Counted from the first letter of the stretch, positions 46,299-56,502 are shown. The stretch is DNA of 64,000 nucleotides from Cognaticolwellia beringensis (GCF_002076895.1 NZ_CP020465.1:1736001-1800000), one strand, 5' to 3'. The notes: a model not told the origin generated them from the letters alone. Numbers and translations are program-made.

Positions 46299-46970
46299 TC
46301 AATACAAAGCGACTATTTTTGCAAAATCACTAACGAGTTTATCGCCTTCAATCACCGGAACTGCACCCAGCGCCTGTTTTGGTTTGAAAATAGCTTCTAC
46401 TTTGCCGGCAGGATTAATCAAGACCAATGAAGCACTGTGATCAACCAAGTAGTTTGTCGCCGTAGCGCCGTGATTTTCTATGGCATCACTATTCGCTTGC
46501 TGTGCTATATCAGATTCAGTTATTGCATACATTAAGCCTAAGTTACGCGCGAATGGAAATAATGCACCATGGTTACCATGTAATGCCTTAAACTCAGGAT
46601 TAAAATAGCCAATATAACTGGCAAGCTTTTCTTGCGTATCACGTTTTGGGTCAACAGAAACCAATAATACTTGGTTGTTTTCGGCTATCGCTTTTAAATC
46701 ATCATAGATAAAATTCATTTCTTGCAGTGTTGTTGGGCAAACATCTGGGCACGATGTATAACCAAAAAATACCCAACTCCACTGACCTTTAAGCGACTCA
46801 TTATTAAATTTTTCGCCAAGATGATCGGTTAATTCAAACGATTTAATATCTCTTGCTTGTTGATAATGTAAAGCAAATTCAACAGGTGCTTTTTGATTTA
46901 GCTGACTAAATAACATCACACCTGCTGCAAGCGCACCTAATGCCACAATCAGCGTAACAATTTTAATCAT
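46299..46970 (-). CDS. SCO1/SenC family copper chaperone
   Basis: This 223-residue protein has an N-terminal membrane anchor (IVTLIVALGALAAGVMLF) and a thioredoxin fold with the copper motif GYTSCPDVCPTTL (CxxxC) plus the distal histidine in YLVDHSASLV. It delivers copper to the CuA site of cytochrome c oxidase. It is the last gene of the oxidase assembly operon; its start overlaps the cyoE stop by one base. A GTCGCTTTG/CAAAGCGAC repeat (46282-46313) spans the stop codon. Confidence 0.92.
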   Translation of the reverse strand: MIKIVTLIVALGALAAGVMLFSQLNQKAPVEFALHYQQARDIKSFELTDHLGEKFNNESLKGQWSWVFFGYTSCPDVCPTTLQEMNFIYDDLKAIAENNQVLLVSVDPKRDTQEKLASYIGYFNPEFKALHGNHGALFPFARNLGLMYAITESDIAQQANSDAIENHGATATNYLVDHSASLVLINPAGKVEAIFKPKQALGAVPVIEGDKLVSDFAKIVALY

Positions 46971-47887
46971 TAGCCTGTTACCGGTAAAAGATAATGGTCG
47001 AGTAAAAGAATAATAAATAATGCCATTAAATGCACAATAGAAAACTTAAAGGTATCCATTGCGGTTTCTTCATCAGCATTAAATTTTAATTTCCAAGCAT
47101 AGGCGAAAAATACTAAGTTCAATACCACCGCACCGATCAAATACAACCAATTACTCATGCCAACTAAATATGGCAGTAAACCGACGACAAACAGTAAAAC
47201 GGTATACAATAAAATCTGAGTTTTGGTAAAACTTACGCCATGGGTGACAGGTAACATTGGAATATTTACCTTAGCGTACTCGTCTTTACGATGTATCGCT
47301 AAAGCCCAAAAATGAGGCGGTGTCCAAGTAAAGATCAATAATACTAATAATAAAGCATTCGGGTGCACTTCATTCGTCATTGCGGTCCAGCCCAACAAAG
47401 GTGGAATGGCTCCGGCTAGTCCGCCAATAGTAATGTTTTGCGGCGTTGCACGCTTTAAATACATTGTATAAACAAAGCTGTAACCTACTAGGCCGGAAAA
47501 CGTTAACCAAGCCGTTAGCGGGTTAACTAAAGTGTATAAAACTATAAACCCTGTTACCGCTAAGCTAATAGCAAAAATCGTAGCATTGCGTGCGGTAAGC
47601 CTGCCATTAGGTAGTGGTCGATTATAAGTTCGCCCCATTTCCTTATCTATACGTTCATCAACAATGTGATTAATCGCTGCTGCTGCCGATGACAAAAAGC
47701 CAATACCTATCATCGAAGGCACTAACACTTGCCAAGGTATAACGCCTGGTACAGATAAACACATGCCGACTAAAGCGGTTAATACCAGCAATGCGACAAC
47801 TCGAGGTTTGGTTATTTCATAATAGTCTCGCCAAATTGGCGTACTAGGTGCGCTATGACTCGCTTCTACTGTGTTGCTCTGACTCAT
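46970..47887 (-). CDS. cyoE: protoheme IX farnesyltransferase (heme O synthase)
   Basis: This 305-residue UbiA-type membrane prenyltransferase has the aspartate motif [20 protein letters not shown] near residue 78 and the second conserved loop [20 protein letters not shown]. It turns heme B into heme O, which CtaA then converts to heme A. Its neighbours are ctaA (9 bases upstream) and sco (overlapping). Confidence 0.95.
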   Translation of the reverse strand: MSQSNTVEASHSAPSTPIWRDYYEITKPRVVALLVLTALVGMCLSVPGVIPWQVLVPSMIGIGFLSSAAAAINHIVDERIDKEMGRTYNRPLPNGRLTARNATIFAISLAVTGFIVLYTLVNPLTAWLTFSGLVGYSFVYTMYLKRATPQNITIGGLAGAIPPLLGWTAMTNEVHPNALLLVLLIFTWTPPHFWALAIHRKDEYAKVNIPMLPVTHGVSFTKTQILLYTVLLFVVGLLPYLVGMSNWLYLIGAVVLNLVFFAYAWKLKFNADEETAMDTFKFSIVHLMALFIILLLDHYLLPVTG

Positions 47888-47896
47888 AATATGCCC

Positions 47897-48904
47897 CTAA
47901 ATTTTCCGTTTTAAACTATATGTCATGGTAATTAATGACATCATTAGCATGGCGGCCACCACGTTGTGACTCACCGCTACACTCAGTGGTAGTGAGAACC
48001 AAATATTACTAATACCTAAACCAACTTGTACACTAAGAATAAAACCTAAGCTCAATGCTGCGTTCTTAAAAAATGGTGACTGTGCCTTACGATAAATGCT
48101 AATAACCAACCATAATAAATATAGCGTAGTTACTATAGCACCTAAGCGATGCATTACATGAATTGTCACACGTGATGCGTGATCAAGGTGACCAAATTCA
48201 TAACTATCTTTCTCTGGAGGGATCAAATCAAAAGCATGTTCAAAATTAATCTGATCTACCCACCCTGCCTGGCAAATGGGCAGTTCGGTACAAGTAAGCG
48301 CAGCATAGTTGGATGATGTCCAACCGCCTAAGCCTATTTGCCCGGCCAAAATAAAAATACCTAATACGGCGAATTTAGCATATTTTTTCAGGGCAAGGTC
48401 GCCACCGGGCACTCGATAATCACTTAAGCGTAAATACAGTAATAGCAGTAAACACAAGGTGGTAAAACCGCCAAGCAAATGCCCCATGACCACCACAGGC
48501 ATTAACTTCATGGTGACCGTCCACATGCCAAGCGCCGCTTGAAAGGTAACGACTATCAAAATAAAAACCGGTAAGCCTACGGGTCCGCCCTGCGCACGAC
48601 GTTTTAATGACATTAAGGCTATAATTAAGATCAATATCCCTAATGAGCCAGCGAAGTAGCGATGGATCATTTCATTCCACGCTTTATGTGGTTCTACTGG
48701 GCGTTCAGGAAAGGCTTGCTCGGCAGCAATAATTTGCTCACTTGTTTGCGGTACATCAATTAAGCCATAGCAACCTGGCCAGTCTGGACAGCCTAAACCA
48801 GCATGCGTTAATCGTGTATAAGCACCTAAACTCACCACAACTATGGCTAATAAAATGCTAACAAAAACAAGCTTTCTAATATCGGATGAGCTTTGTGATT
48901 TCAT
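47897..48904 (-). CDS. ctaA: heme A synthase (COX15/CtaA)
   Basis: This 335-residue protein has eight membrane helices and the COX15 patterns YTRLTHAGLGCPDWPGCYG, EMIHRYFAGSLG and HVMHRLGAIV (heme-ligand histidines), with a cysteine pair in TCTELPICQ. It oxidises heme O to heme A for the aa3 oxidase. It starts directly after the stop of the upstream gene. Confidence 0.95.
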   Translation of the reverse strand: MKSQSSSDIRKLVFVSILLAIVVVSLGAYTRLTHAGLGCPDWPGCYGLIDVPQTSEQIIAAEQAFPERPVEPHKAWNEMIHRYFAGSLGILILIIALMSLKRRAQGGPVGLPVFILIVVTFQAALGMWTVTMKLMPVVVMGHLLGGFTTLCLLLLLYLRLSDYRVPGGDLALKKYAKFAVLGIFILAGQIGLGGWTSSNYAALTCTELPICQAGWVDQINFEHAFDLIPPEKDSYEFGHLDHASRVTIHVMHRLGAIVTTLYLLWLVISIYRKAQSPFFKNAALSLGFILSVQVGLGISNIWFSLPLSVAVSHNVVAAMLMMSLITMTYSLKRKI

Positions 48905-49465
48905 TTAGCCAATCCTTGAATATTTCAACAGCTTTTTAAAATCGGCCAATATAGACTTGCCAAATTGAGACAGTTTTTCAGTGTTTTCTGGCGGCACATG
49001 ACTGAGAATTACATTTCCTAAAGGGTCAACAATCAACACTTGAGACTGCGATATCACTGTTTTTGCTAAAGTAGGCATGGGTTGAATATGCCACTTTTTA
49101 ATTTGAATTTTATCGGTTTGCTCTGCGCGTAAATCTTGTTGAGTTAACGCGACAAGCTTAACTCGAGGCATTTCCTTACCTAAGGCAATATAGGTATTAT
49201 TAACACTCATTAAGGTTTTTTCACATTGTTGTTCACAATTTTCTGGCAAGGTATATAACATCAGCCATTGATGGTCATAGTCATCAACACTTAGCCCAAG
49301 TTTAGCTAAGGTTAATTCATTCTCGATAAGTTGCCCTTGGTTGGTCACACCATAATTGAACCATTGCTGATTCAATGCCAATTTAGCAAGCACAATGGGT
49401 ACGATAAATACCGCTAGGAGAATTAGCATACTGCGGCGCGATTTATTTAACTCTGAAGAACTCAT
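48905..49465 (-). CDS. membrane-anchored thioredoxin-like oxidase accessory protein with CxxxC
   Basis: This 186-residue protein has an N-terminal helix (SMLILLAVFIVPIVLAKLAL) and an extracytoplasmic domain of thioredoxin character. It has LMLYTLPENCEQQCEKTL, a C-x3-C in the place where Sco has it, and a late VDPLGNVILSHVP strand-loop. Sco's distal histidine is not obvious. It is encoded between SURF1 and ctaA, the usual place of an uncharacterised oxidase-associated protein. A copper or disulfide role in oxidase assembly is inferred. Confidence 0.7.
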   Translation of the reverse strand: MSSSELNKSRRSMLILLAVFIVPIVLAKLALNQQWFNYGVTNQGQLIENELTLAKLGLSVDDYDHQWLMLYTLPENCEQQCEKTLMSVNNTYIALGKEMPRVKLVALTQQDLRAEQTDKIQIKKWHIQPMPTLAKTVISQSQVLIVDPLGNVILSHVPPENTEKLSQFGKSILADFKKLLKYSRIG

Positions 49466-49517
49466 ACAACTCAGCCTTTTATTCTTATTATTCGGTTTCG
49501 GTATTTTTCTAATCTAT

Positions 49518-50285
49518 TTATTTCAGATTATTGCTACTTATTTCTGACACTTCATTTTTGCTCATTTTTATCGCTGCCCAAATCATTAAACTTATCCAAG
49601 CTAATGCCAAACTAAACCATTGAAAGGCATACGCCCGATGTTTTTCTGGTGGCATTACGATGGGCTGCCAATTTTTTTTATATCCAATAGTCTCTTTTTT
49701 ATCTAAGTAAACCACAAAGGGCAACAGTTTCTTGCCAATTAATTGTGAAAACTTATCTAATTCTATTTGTTGCACTCTTAATGGCCACGAAGGATTAGTC
49801 AAATTTTGTGCCTGTAATTGAATACCCACTTCCACTTCGCGTACATGGCCCGTAATAGTATGCTGGCCACTAACAGGTGTTATTTCAGGTAATATATTTC
49901 GATCAATTGAACCCTGTACCCAACCCAAATTTACGAGTATGACATCATCGTTACTGTCAATCATTTGATATACACGATAGCCCAAGCGGCCTTTGTCTGG
50001 TTGATTATCGAGAAGAAAGACTTTATCAGCAACAAACTGACCATTTAACTGAATGGGTAAATCGTTAATACCATCTTGTAAATCCTTCAGTGCTAACACT
50101 TGTGATAAAGATAGGGCATCGCGCTGACTTAATTCACTGATACGAAGTTGACGTTGCTCTTTTTCAAGTGCACGGTCAATTTGCCAAAATCCAAGCTTGA
50201 TTAATGTTGAAAATACTAGCATGGTAAATATAACCATTGGCCAATTAAGTTGTTTTAACTTGTGCTGAAGTGATACCGAATTCAT
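49518..50285 (-). CDS. SURF1 family oxidase assembly protein
   Basis: This 255-residue protein has two membrane helices at its ends (MVIFTMLVFSTLIKLGFWQI near the start and AFQWFSLALAWISLMIW near the end) around a periplasmic domain, the SURF1 layout. It helps heme A insertion into subunit I. It is divergent from the small DUF2909 gene and heads the second half of the oxidase assembly genes. Confidence 0.92.
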   Translation of the reverse strand: MNSVSLQHKLKQLNWPMVIFTMLVFSTLIKLGFWQIDRALEKEQRQLRISELSQRDALSLSQVLALKDLQDGINDLPIQLNGQFVADKVFLLDNQPDKGRLGYRVYQMIDSNDDVILVNLGWVQGSIDRNILPEITPVSGQHTITGHVREVEVGIQLQAQNLTNPSWPLRVQQIELDKFSQLIGKKLLPFVVYLDKKETIGYKKNWQPIVMPPEKHRAYAFQWFSLALAWISLMIWAAIKMSKNEVSEISSNNLK

Positions 50286-50336
50286 AGACTACCGCATGTT
50301 CACTAACTAAAAACAGACTATAAAAGAGAGAATGTC

Positions 50337-50546
50337 GTGTTAATTAAAATTATTGTTGTCGGCTTATTAGCCTTTATGATTTATAACCTGTTTCGGGCGT
50401 TATTCATTATGAATAAAAATGACCCGGATAAACCACCTATGTCTAAATTTATCGGTCGTCGAGTAATAACATCTGTCGTTATAATCTTATTACTTGTTAT
50501 CGGTATATTCACTGGGGTGATCACACCTAATCCACGTCCGTTTTAA
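50337..50546 (+). CDS. DUF2909 family twin-helix membrane protein
   Basis: This 69-residue protein has two membrane helices (IIVVGLLAFMIYNLFRALF and VIILLLVIGIFTGVI) joined by a short polar loop with NKNDPDKPPMSKFIGRR. It matches DUF2909, a family regularly found inside cox gene clusters. It starts at a GTG with GAGAG upstream and is the only gene of the cluster on the plus strand. Its function is not known. Confidence 0.82.
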   Translation: MLIKIIVVGLLAFMIYNLFRALFIMNKNDPDKPPMSKFIGRRVITSVVIILLLVIGIFTGVITPNPRPF

Positions 50547-50554
50547 ATAATCAA

Positions 50555-50583
50555 AAGGTACGATATTTATAATACCGTACCTT
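50555..50583. terminator. hairpin between DUF2909 and ctaE
   Basis: AAGGTACGATAT (50555-50566) pairs with ATACCGTACCTT (50572-50583) with one mismatch, between convergent ends. Probably a shared terminator. Confidence 0.65.
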
Positions 50584-50618
50584 AAATAACTGACTTAATT
50601 CTGTTTATAGCAATATCG

Positions 50619-51503
50619 TTAGATAATATAAACAAAAACAAACAGTATTACCCACACGACATCAACAAAATGCCAATACCAACTTGCGGCTTGGAATGCA
50701 AAGTGGTTTTTCGGTGTGAAATGCCCTTTAAATACTCGAATCAGCATAACCAGCAGCATAATTGTCCCTAAGGTCACATGCATACCGTGAAAGCCGGTCA
50801 GTAGATAAAAGGTATTGCCGTAAATGCCACTGTCTAAATACAGTTTCATTTCATCAGCATAACCATGTGCATACTCTAGGCCTTGGCAAAACAAAAACAC
50901 TACACCTAAAACGACCGTTAATCCCAACCAAAACTTCAATAATCCACGTTTTTCTTGCTCTAATGATACATGAGCAAAATGTGCGGTAATTGAGGAAGTT
51001 AACAGTAATATGGTATTAATTAACGGCAAACCATACCAACCCATAGCGGTTGTTTCAGTGCCACCTGGTGTTTTAATCAATGGCCAAGTTGCGGTAAAGT
51101 CAGGCCATAAAATTGCGGCTGTTGCCGCATTGTTACCTGCGCCGTCAAGCCAGGGTACCGAAAAAGTACGGGCGTAAAGTAAAGCGCCGAAGAAAGCGGC
51201 GAAAAACATCACTTCTGAAAAAATAAACCAGCTCATCCCTTGGCGAAATGAATTATCCATTTGTCGGCTATATTTTCCGGCCATTGACTCGGTAATAACA
51301 TTATTAAACCAGCCAAAAACCATATAAATAATCAGTGCGATACCCGCCAGTAAAACCCAGCCGCCACCGACACTTTCAGGATTATTTAAATTTGCTACAT
51401 AATTGCCAGCACCAACAGCAATTAAAAACAGCGCAACCGCACCCACTATTGGCCATTTGCTTTGTGCTGGTACGTAATAACTTTCGTATTCTTTTGTCGT
51501 CAT
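50619..51503 (-). CDS. ctaE: cytochrome c oxidase subunit III
   Basis: This 294-residue protein has seven membrane helices and the subunit III pattern (MSWFIFSEVMFFAAFFGALL, GFHGMHVTLGTIMLL, WYWHFVDVVWVILF). It is a core subunit of the aa3-type oxidase in the inner membrane. I use the ATG at 51503 (MTTKEYESYY), with AGGGGA upstream, rather than the in-frame ATG at 51518. It follows ctaG in the same operon. Confidence 0.95.
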   Translation of the reverse strand: MTTKEYESYYVPAQSKWPIVGAVALFLIAVGAGNYVANLNNPESVGGGWVLLAGIALIIYMVFGWFNNVITESMAGKYSRQMDNSFRQGMSWFIFSEVMFFAAFFGALLYARTFSVPWLDGAGNNAATAAILWPDFTATWPLIKTPGGTETTAMGWYGLPLINTILLLTSSITAHFAHVSLEQEKRGLLKFWLGLTVVLGVVFLFCQGLEYAHGYADEMKLYLDSGIYGNTFYLLTGFHGMHVTLGTIMLLVMLIRVFKGHFTPKNHFAFQAASWYWHFVDVVWVILFVFVYII

Positions 51504-51533
51504 TGTTGTTCCCCTCATTTAAGTGCCAAGCAC

Positions 51534-52118
51534 TTAAGAATCAACTGAGCTTGTAATATCGTACAAGGTGTAAGATAGGGTTATGGTAGAGACATCATCG
51601 GGTAGGTCTAAATCAACATAGAACTGTAATCCCATTTCAACATCTTCACTGGCTTTTAGCGGTTGGTTATTAAAACAAAAGCATTCTATCTTTTGAAAAT
51701 ATACCGCTGCCCGCCCTGGTGATACTGACGGCACAGCTTGCCCGACAATATCGCTTACAGACTCATTTTTGGCGTAAAATTTAACGGTTTTTCGCTCGCC
51801 TGGATGTACTTTTATTTCATTAATCATTGGTTCAAACCGCCAAGGAATACCTTTGGCTGTTCTAGTCAAAAATTGCACGGTAATAGTACGATCGGTATCT
51901 ATAGTTACATCTTTATAACTTGCTGCAACGTTAGATGTTTTTCCGTTTAACCCAGTGATATCGCAAAACACGTCATATAACGGCACCATCGCAAAACCAA
52001 AGCCAAACATTCCGAAAACAATCAACATCAGTTTTTTTACTGTTTTTTTCACTGAAGCATCATGCGTTTTAGATTGCGCTTGCTTTGATAAATTATTTTG
52101 CGATTCACCGTTAGTCAT
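51534..52118 (-). CDS. ctaG: cytochrome c oxidase assembly protein CtaG (Cox11)
   Basis: This 194-residue protein has one membrane helix (LMLIVFGMFGFGFAMVPLYD) and a Cox11 periplasmic domain with the copper-binding IECFCFNNQPL (CxC). It inserts copper into the CuB site of subunit I. It lies between ctaD (upstream, 11-base gap) and ctaE. Confidence 0.95.
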   Translation of the reverse strand: MTNGESQNNLSKQAQSKTHDASVKKTVKKLMLIVFGMFGFGFAMVPLYDVFCDITGLNGKTSNVAASYKDVTIDTDRTITVQFLTRTAKGIPWRFEPMINEIKVHPGERKTVKFYAKNESVSDIVGQAVPSVSPGRAAVYFQKIECFCFNNQPLKASEDVEMGLQFYVDLDLPDDVSTITLSYTLYDITSSVDS

Positions 52119-52129
52119 TTTGCTTCCAA

Positions 52130-53734
52130 TTAATCAATTTTTGGTGGTGTTTCGAATGTATGGTATGGCGCAGGGCTAGGCACTGTCCATTCCAAACCTT
52201 CAGCTCCATCCCATGGTTTCGCTGGCGCTTTCTCGCCGCCCTTAATACACTTGATAACCAATACCAAGAAGATTAACTGCGAAATACCAAAGGCAAAACC
52301 ACCAATACTCACCCACTTATTAAAGTCCGCAAACTGCAAAGCATAATCAGGAATACGACGAGGCATACCCGCCAAACCTAAAAAGTGCATAGGGAAAAAC
52401 AATAAGTTTACTGAGATAAGTGAACACCAAAAATGCCACTTACTTAAGGTATCGTTGTACATGTAACCCGTCCATTTCGGTAACCAGTAGTAAGCGCCTG
52501 CAAAAATAGAAAATAGCGCGCCAGTAACCAATACATAATGGAAATGAGCAACAACAAAGTAAGTATCATGATATTGAAAATCAACCGGAGTCATCGCTAG
52601 CATCAAACCAGAGAAACCACCAATAGTGAACAAAATCACGAAAGCTATAGAGAACAGCATAGGAGTTTCAAAACTAATTGAACCACGCCACATAGTGGCT
52701 GCCCAGTTAAAGACTTTCACCCCTGTAGGCACCGCAATTAACATGGTGCAATACATAAAGAATAATTCGCCAAATAGCGGCATACCCGTGGTGAACATGT
52801 GATGTGCCCAAACGATGAACGACAAGAAGGCAATTGATGCTGTTGCGTAAACCATTGAACTATAACCAAAGAGCTTTTTACGAGAGAAAGCTGGAATGGT
52901 AGTAGACACAATACCAAATGCTGGCAAGATCATGATGTAAACTTCAGGATGACCAAAGAACCAGAAAATATGCTGGAACATTACAGGGTCACCACCACCG
53001 GCGGCATCAAAGAAACTAGTGCCAAAATAAGTATCGGTTAACACCATAGTGACGGTACCTGCGAGCACCGGCATTACCGCTATTAACAAGTAAGCCGTGA
53101 TGAAAAATGTCCATACAAACAATGGCATTTTCATGTAAGTCATACCTGGAGCACGCATATTCATAATGGTTACAACGATGTTTATTGCGCCCATAATGGA
53201 GGAAATCCCCATAATATGTACCGCAAAAACGAAGAACGCTGTGCTGCCGTTACTGTAAGTGGTTGATAATGGTGCGTAGAAGGTCCAACCAAAGTTTGGC
53301 GCGCCACTTTCTAAAAAGAAAGTCGACAATAAAATAGCAAAAGCAAAGGGTAATATCCAAAAGCTCCAGTTATTCAATCGTGGTAATGCCATGTCTGGCG
53401 CACCTACCATCATAGGTAGCATCCAGTTAGCCAAGCCGGTAAAGGCCGGCATGATCGCACCAAATACCATAATAAGACCATGAACTGTGGTCATTTGGTT
53501 AAAGAAGTCAGGCTCAACTATCTGTAATCCGGGCTGAAATAACTCAGCACGAATAACCAGCGCCATAACACCGCCAGTTAAAAACATGATAAATGAGAAC
53601 CATAAGTACATCGAACCGATATCTTTATGGTTAGTGGTATATAACCAGCGTTTCAGGCCGGTCATTTTATGATTATGGTGCTCACCGTCATGTGAATCAT
53701 GTTCGGATTGATCATTAATTACATCTGTAGTCAT
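52130..53734 (-). CDS. ctaD: cytochrome c oxidase subunit I
   Basis: This 534-residue heme-copper oxidase subunit I has 12 membrane helices. It has HPEVYIMILPAFGI (CuB His, the A1-type glutamate and the cross-linked Tyr), WAHHMFTTGMP (CuB histidines) and VVAHFHYVLV (heme a/a3 ligands). These mark a class A1 proton-pumping oxidase reducing oxygen to water. It follows ctaC after 12 bases. Confidence 0.97.
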   Translation of the reverse strand: MTTDVINDQSEHDSHDGEHHNHKMTGLKRWLYTTNHKDIGSMYLWFSFIMFLTGGVMALVIRAELFQPGLQIVEPDFFNQMTTVHGLIMVFGAIMPAFTGLANWMLPMMVGAPDMALPRLNNWSFWILPFAFAILLSTFFLESGAPNFGWTFYAPLSTTYSNGSTAFFVFAVHIMGISSIMGAINIVVTIMNMRAPGMTYMKMPLFVWTFFITAYLLIAVMPVLAGTVTMVLTDTYFGTSFFDAAGGGDPVMFQHIFWFFGHPEVYIMILPAFGIVSTTIPAFSRKKLFGYSSMVYATASIAFLSFIVWAHHMFTTGMPLFGELFFMYCTMLIAVPTGVKVFNWAATMWRGSISFETPMLFSIAFVILFTIGGFSGLMLAMTPVDFQYHDTYFVVAHFHYVLVTGALFSIFAGAYYWLPKWTGYMYNDTLSKWHFWCSLISVNLLFFPMHFLGLAGMPRRIPDYALQFADFNKWVSIGGFAFGISQLIFLVLVIKCIKGGEKAPAKPWDGAEGLEWTVPSPAPYHTFETPPKID

Positions 53735-53746
53735 TTTAACGCCTCC

Positions 53747-55309
53747 CTACTTCGCGCTAGCAGCAACATCTGCTGGCTGGACTAAATCACCGGTGTTGTT
53801 ACCCCAAGCGTTACGCTCGTAAGTGACAACCGCAGCAATTTGCGTTTTAGTTAATTGGCTAGCAAAAGCCGCCATCGCTGGATTTTTCTTGCTGCCGTTA
53901 AGCACCATATCTAAATGCACAGCTACATCACCTGTGGCAATAGCACTGCCTTTAAGGCCAGGAAATACTGGTGCCATACCTTCGCCACTCGCTTGATGAC
54001 AAGCAGCACAAGCAGTCATGTAGACTTCTTCACCCATCGTCATTAATTCATCTTGGCTATAAACCTTCGATAAATCTTCCGCAGGGACAATGTCAGCAAT
54101 GACTTCTGTTACTTGTTCTTTTACATCTTCAACAGCTTGCTTAACAGTTTCAGTAACACTTGCCCCGGCACTACCTGACGCAGCTTGAACATCGGCAGCT
54201 TGAACAGCGTCACCGGTATTATTACCCCAAGCATTACGTTCATAAGTAACTACTGCTGCAATTTCTTTTAAGCTCAGTTGCTTGCCATAACCTTGCATGC
54301 CAGTGCCAGCTTTGCCATTAAAGACAATATCTATATGCTCGCTAGCAGGACCTGTTGTCGCAACAGCACTACCTTTAAGCGCGGGAAATGCTGGTGGTAA
54401 GCCTTGGCCACTAACTTGGTGACACGCGGCACAGTATGCGGTGTAAGTTGTTTCACCTAGTTGCATTAATTCTTCTAAAGGTACTGAAGCATTCAACGAT
54501 GCTGCTTCTGCAGCTTTCGCATTAGCCTTCAATGCTTTCTGCTCATCAAGCCAAATGGCATAATCAGCTTCAGACTTCACTTCAACCACTATCGGCATAA
54601 AACCGTGATCTTTACCACATAGCTCAGCACATTGGCCACGATAAACGCCGGGGTCATCTACCTTAGTCCAAGCTTCGTTAATAAAACCAGGGTTAGCATC
54701 TTGTTTTACCGCAAATGCCGGAACCCACCAAGCGTGGATAACATCATCAGAGGTAATAACAAAACGCACTTTTTTATTGGTTGGAATAACTAAAGGACGA
54801 TCAACTTCAAGCAGATAGTTTTCACCTTTCTCGGCTGAAGTACCATCTTGGTTTTCGTATTGGTCACGTGGCGTAGAAAGTACCGAATAAAACTCGAGGT
54901 CTTGATCAAAATATTTATAATGCCATTTCCACTGAGAGCCCGTTACTTGAATAGTTATATCTGCATCATCGTTATTTTCCATATCAATGAGCGTGGTAGT
55001 GGCAGGAACAGCCATAGCGATTAGAATGACGACAGGAATAGCCGTCCAGAGAATTTCTACTTTTGTGCTTTCATGGAAGGTTGCTGGTTTAAAGCCTTTT
55101 GATTTACGGTGAAACACCATAGACCAAAACATAGCACCAAATACCACAACACCAATAGCTGTACAGATATAGAGAACCAACATATGTAAATCGTATACGT
55201 CTCTACTAACTTCCGTAACACCTTTGGTTAAGTTCAGCGACATATCTGCCCATACCGAACTCGACAACAAGCCCCCTAGCAACAGCAAACCTAGGTTACG
55301 TCTTTTCAC
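53747..55309 (-). CDS. ctaC: cytochrome c oxidase subunit II with two C-terminal cytochrome c domains
   Basis: This 520-residue protein is about twice the length of a plain subunit II. A signal peptide (LGLLLLGGLLSSSVWA) is followed by two membrane helices and the CuA domain with GQCAELCGKDHGFMP. Two cytochrome c domains follow: CAACHQVSGQG (about residue 295) with a likely axial Met in GMQGYG, and CAACHQASGEG (about 437) with one in NPAMAAF. An alanine/valine-rich linker separates them. The near-identical motifs and the repeated VVTYERNAWGNNTGD suggest a duplication. It takes electrons directly from a soluble or membrane donor. Confidence 0.93.
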   Translation of the reverse strand: MKRRNLGLLLLGGLLSSSVWADMSLNLTKGVTEVSRDVYDLHMLVLYICTAIGVVVFGAMFWSMVFHRKSKGFKPATFHESTKVEILWTAIPVVILIAMAVPATTTLIDMENNDDADITIQVTGSQWKWHYKYFDQDLEFYSVLSTPRDQYENQDGTSAEKGENYLLEVDRPLVIPTNKKVRFVITSDDVIHAWWVPAFAVKQDANPGFINEAWTKVDDPGVYRGQCAELCGKDHGFMPIVVEVKSEADYAIWLDEQKALKANAKAAEAASLNASVPLEELMQLGETTYTAYCAACHQVSGQGLPPAFPALKGSAVATTGPASEHIDIVFNGKAGTGMQGYGKQLSLKEIAAVVTYERNAWGNNTGDAVQAADVQAASGSAGASVTETVKQAVEDVKEQVTEVIADIVPAEDLSKVYSQDELMTMGEEVYMTACAACHQASGEGMAPVFPGLKGSAIATGDVAVHLDMVLNGSKKNPAMAAFASQLTKTQIAAVVTYERNAWGNNTGDLVQPADVAASAK

Positions 55310-55857
55310 TCGACATCTCCTTCACCCTTTTTAAGGCCAAACAACACGGTTTAATCACCATTACACAATGAAAACCGGCTATTTCGCGCATACATTTATT
55401 ATTATTTAAGTGACGTATTATTCGACAACTGTCAATTACGCCCTATTGTTATGTTTGTACGTTTTCTAGACTAGAATTACTTAAAACTTGATCGGGGTCA
55501 ATTTAAAATTTCAAAAGCATGAAAAATAAAAGCTAATAAATACAATAGAGTAATAACCCTAAACTGGACGACAAGTGCATTTTTAAAAGGATTACTTCAA
55601 TGTTTATTTTTTGTTCGAGGGGTGTTTTTTGCGCTGAATAATAAATATTCGATCATGAAATTAGCTGTATAAAAAACAGGCTACAAGCGTTATTTATTGG
55701 CGATTAATAGAATTGTTCTGACCAAAAATACTTTAGGTGCTAGAAAAGCTGTTAAATGGAAGAAAAGCGCAAATTTAAGCAATAAGTTTAAAAAACATCA
55801 ATTAAATCTGCGGGTTTAGCGCAGTAAAAATAGTAAAATATTTAAATATGTATGTAA
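55310..55857. other. intergenic region, lexA to ctaC
   Basis: About 548 AT-rich bases on the upstream side of ctaC. They presumably hold the ctaC promoter and the lexA 3' end. I see no gene, no long hairpin and no recognised operator. A 13-codon frame at about 55600 with AAAAGGA upstream is too short to support. Confidence 0.5.
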
Positions 55858-56472
55858 TTACATCCAATCTGCCGCGCGAATAACACCGACAGCTAGGCCT
55901 TCGATGTTAAATTGTTGGGACGTTAAATCGACTTTAATTGGTGAAAAGTCTTCATTCTCAGCAAGTAAGTGAACCACATTACCTTCACGTTTAAAACGCT
56001 TAACCGTAACATCGTCTTCAACACGAGCAACAATGACTTGGCCATTTTGTACGTCTGTGGTTTGATGCACTGCCAGCAAATCGCCATCTAAAATGCCAAT
56101 GTCTTTCATGCTTTCGCCATTAACGCGCAATAAATAATCGGCCGGTGGATGAAATAAACTTCCATCAATTTTATAGTGCTGCTCAACATGTTCTTGTGCC
56201 AAAATTGGCTCACCTGCTGCGACTCGACCAATAAGCGGCAAACCATCTTCTTCAATAAATTCTTCCGCAAGACGAATGCCACGAGAAGTACCAGGTAACA
56301 TCTCAATATAGCCTTTCTTAGCTAGCGCTTTTAAATGTTCTTCTGCTGCATTGGCCGATTTAAACCCAAAATTAGTCGCAATTTCGGCACGAGTTGGCGG
56401 CATACCAGTATCCGAAATTTTTTCTCTGATCAGATCAAATATCTGCTGTTGTCTAGGTGTTAAAGGGCGCAT
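55858..56472 (-). CDS. lexA: SOS repressor LexA
   Basis: This 204-residue protein has an N-terminal winged helix ([19 protein letters not shown]) and the self-cleaving protease domain: Ala-Gly cleavage site in GRVAAGEP, catalytic Ser in VNGESMKD and catalytic Lys in [11 protein letters not shown]. It represses SOS genes until RecA filaments trigger its cleavage. Two perfect LexA boxes lie upstream, giving autoregulation. dinF, its usual partner, is elsewhere in the window. Confidence 0.97.
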   Translation of the reverse strand: MRPLTPRQQQIFDLIREKISDTGMPPTRAEIATNFGFKSANAAEEHLKALAKKGYIEMLPGTSRGIRLAEEFIEEDGLPLIGRVAAGEPILAQEHVEQHYKIDGSLFHPPADYLLRVNGESMKDIGILDGDLLAVHQTTDVQNGQVIVARVEDDVTVKRFKREGNVVHLLAENEDFSPIKVDLTSQQFNIEGLAVGVIRAADWM

Positions 56473-56502
56473 TTTTATTCCTTAAGCGACTGAAGAGTAA
56501 GC

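Noticed and set aside
55600..55650. 13-codon frame with a good RBS (MFIFCSRG...)
   Set aside because: Too short to support without conservation or expression data.
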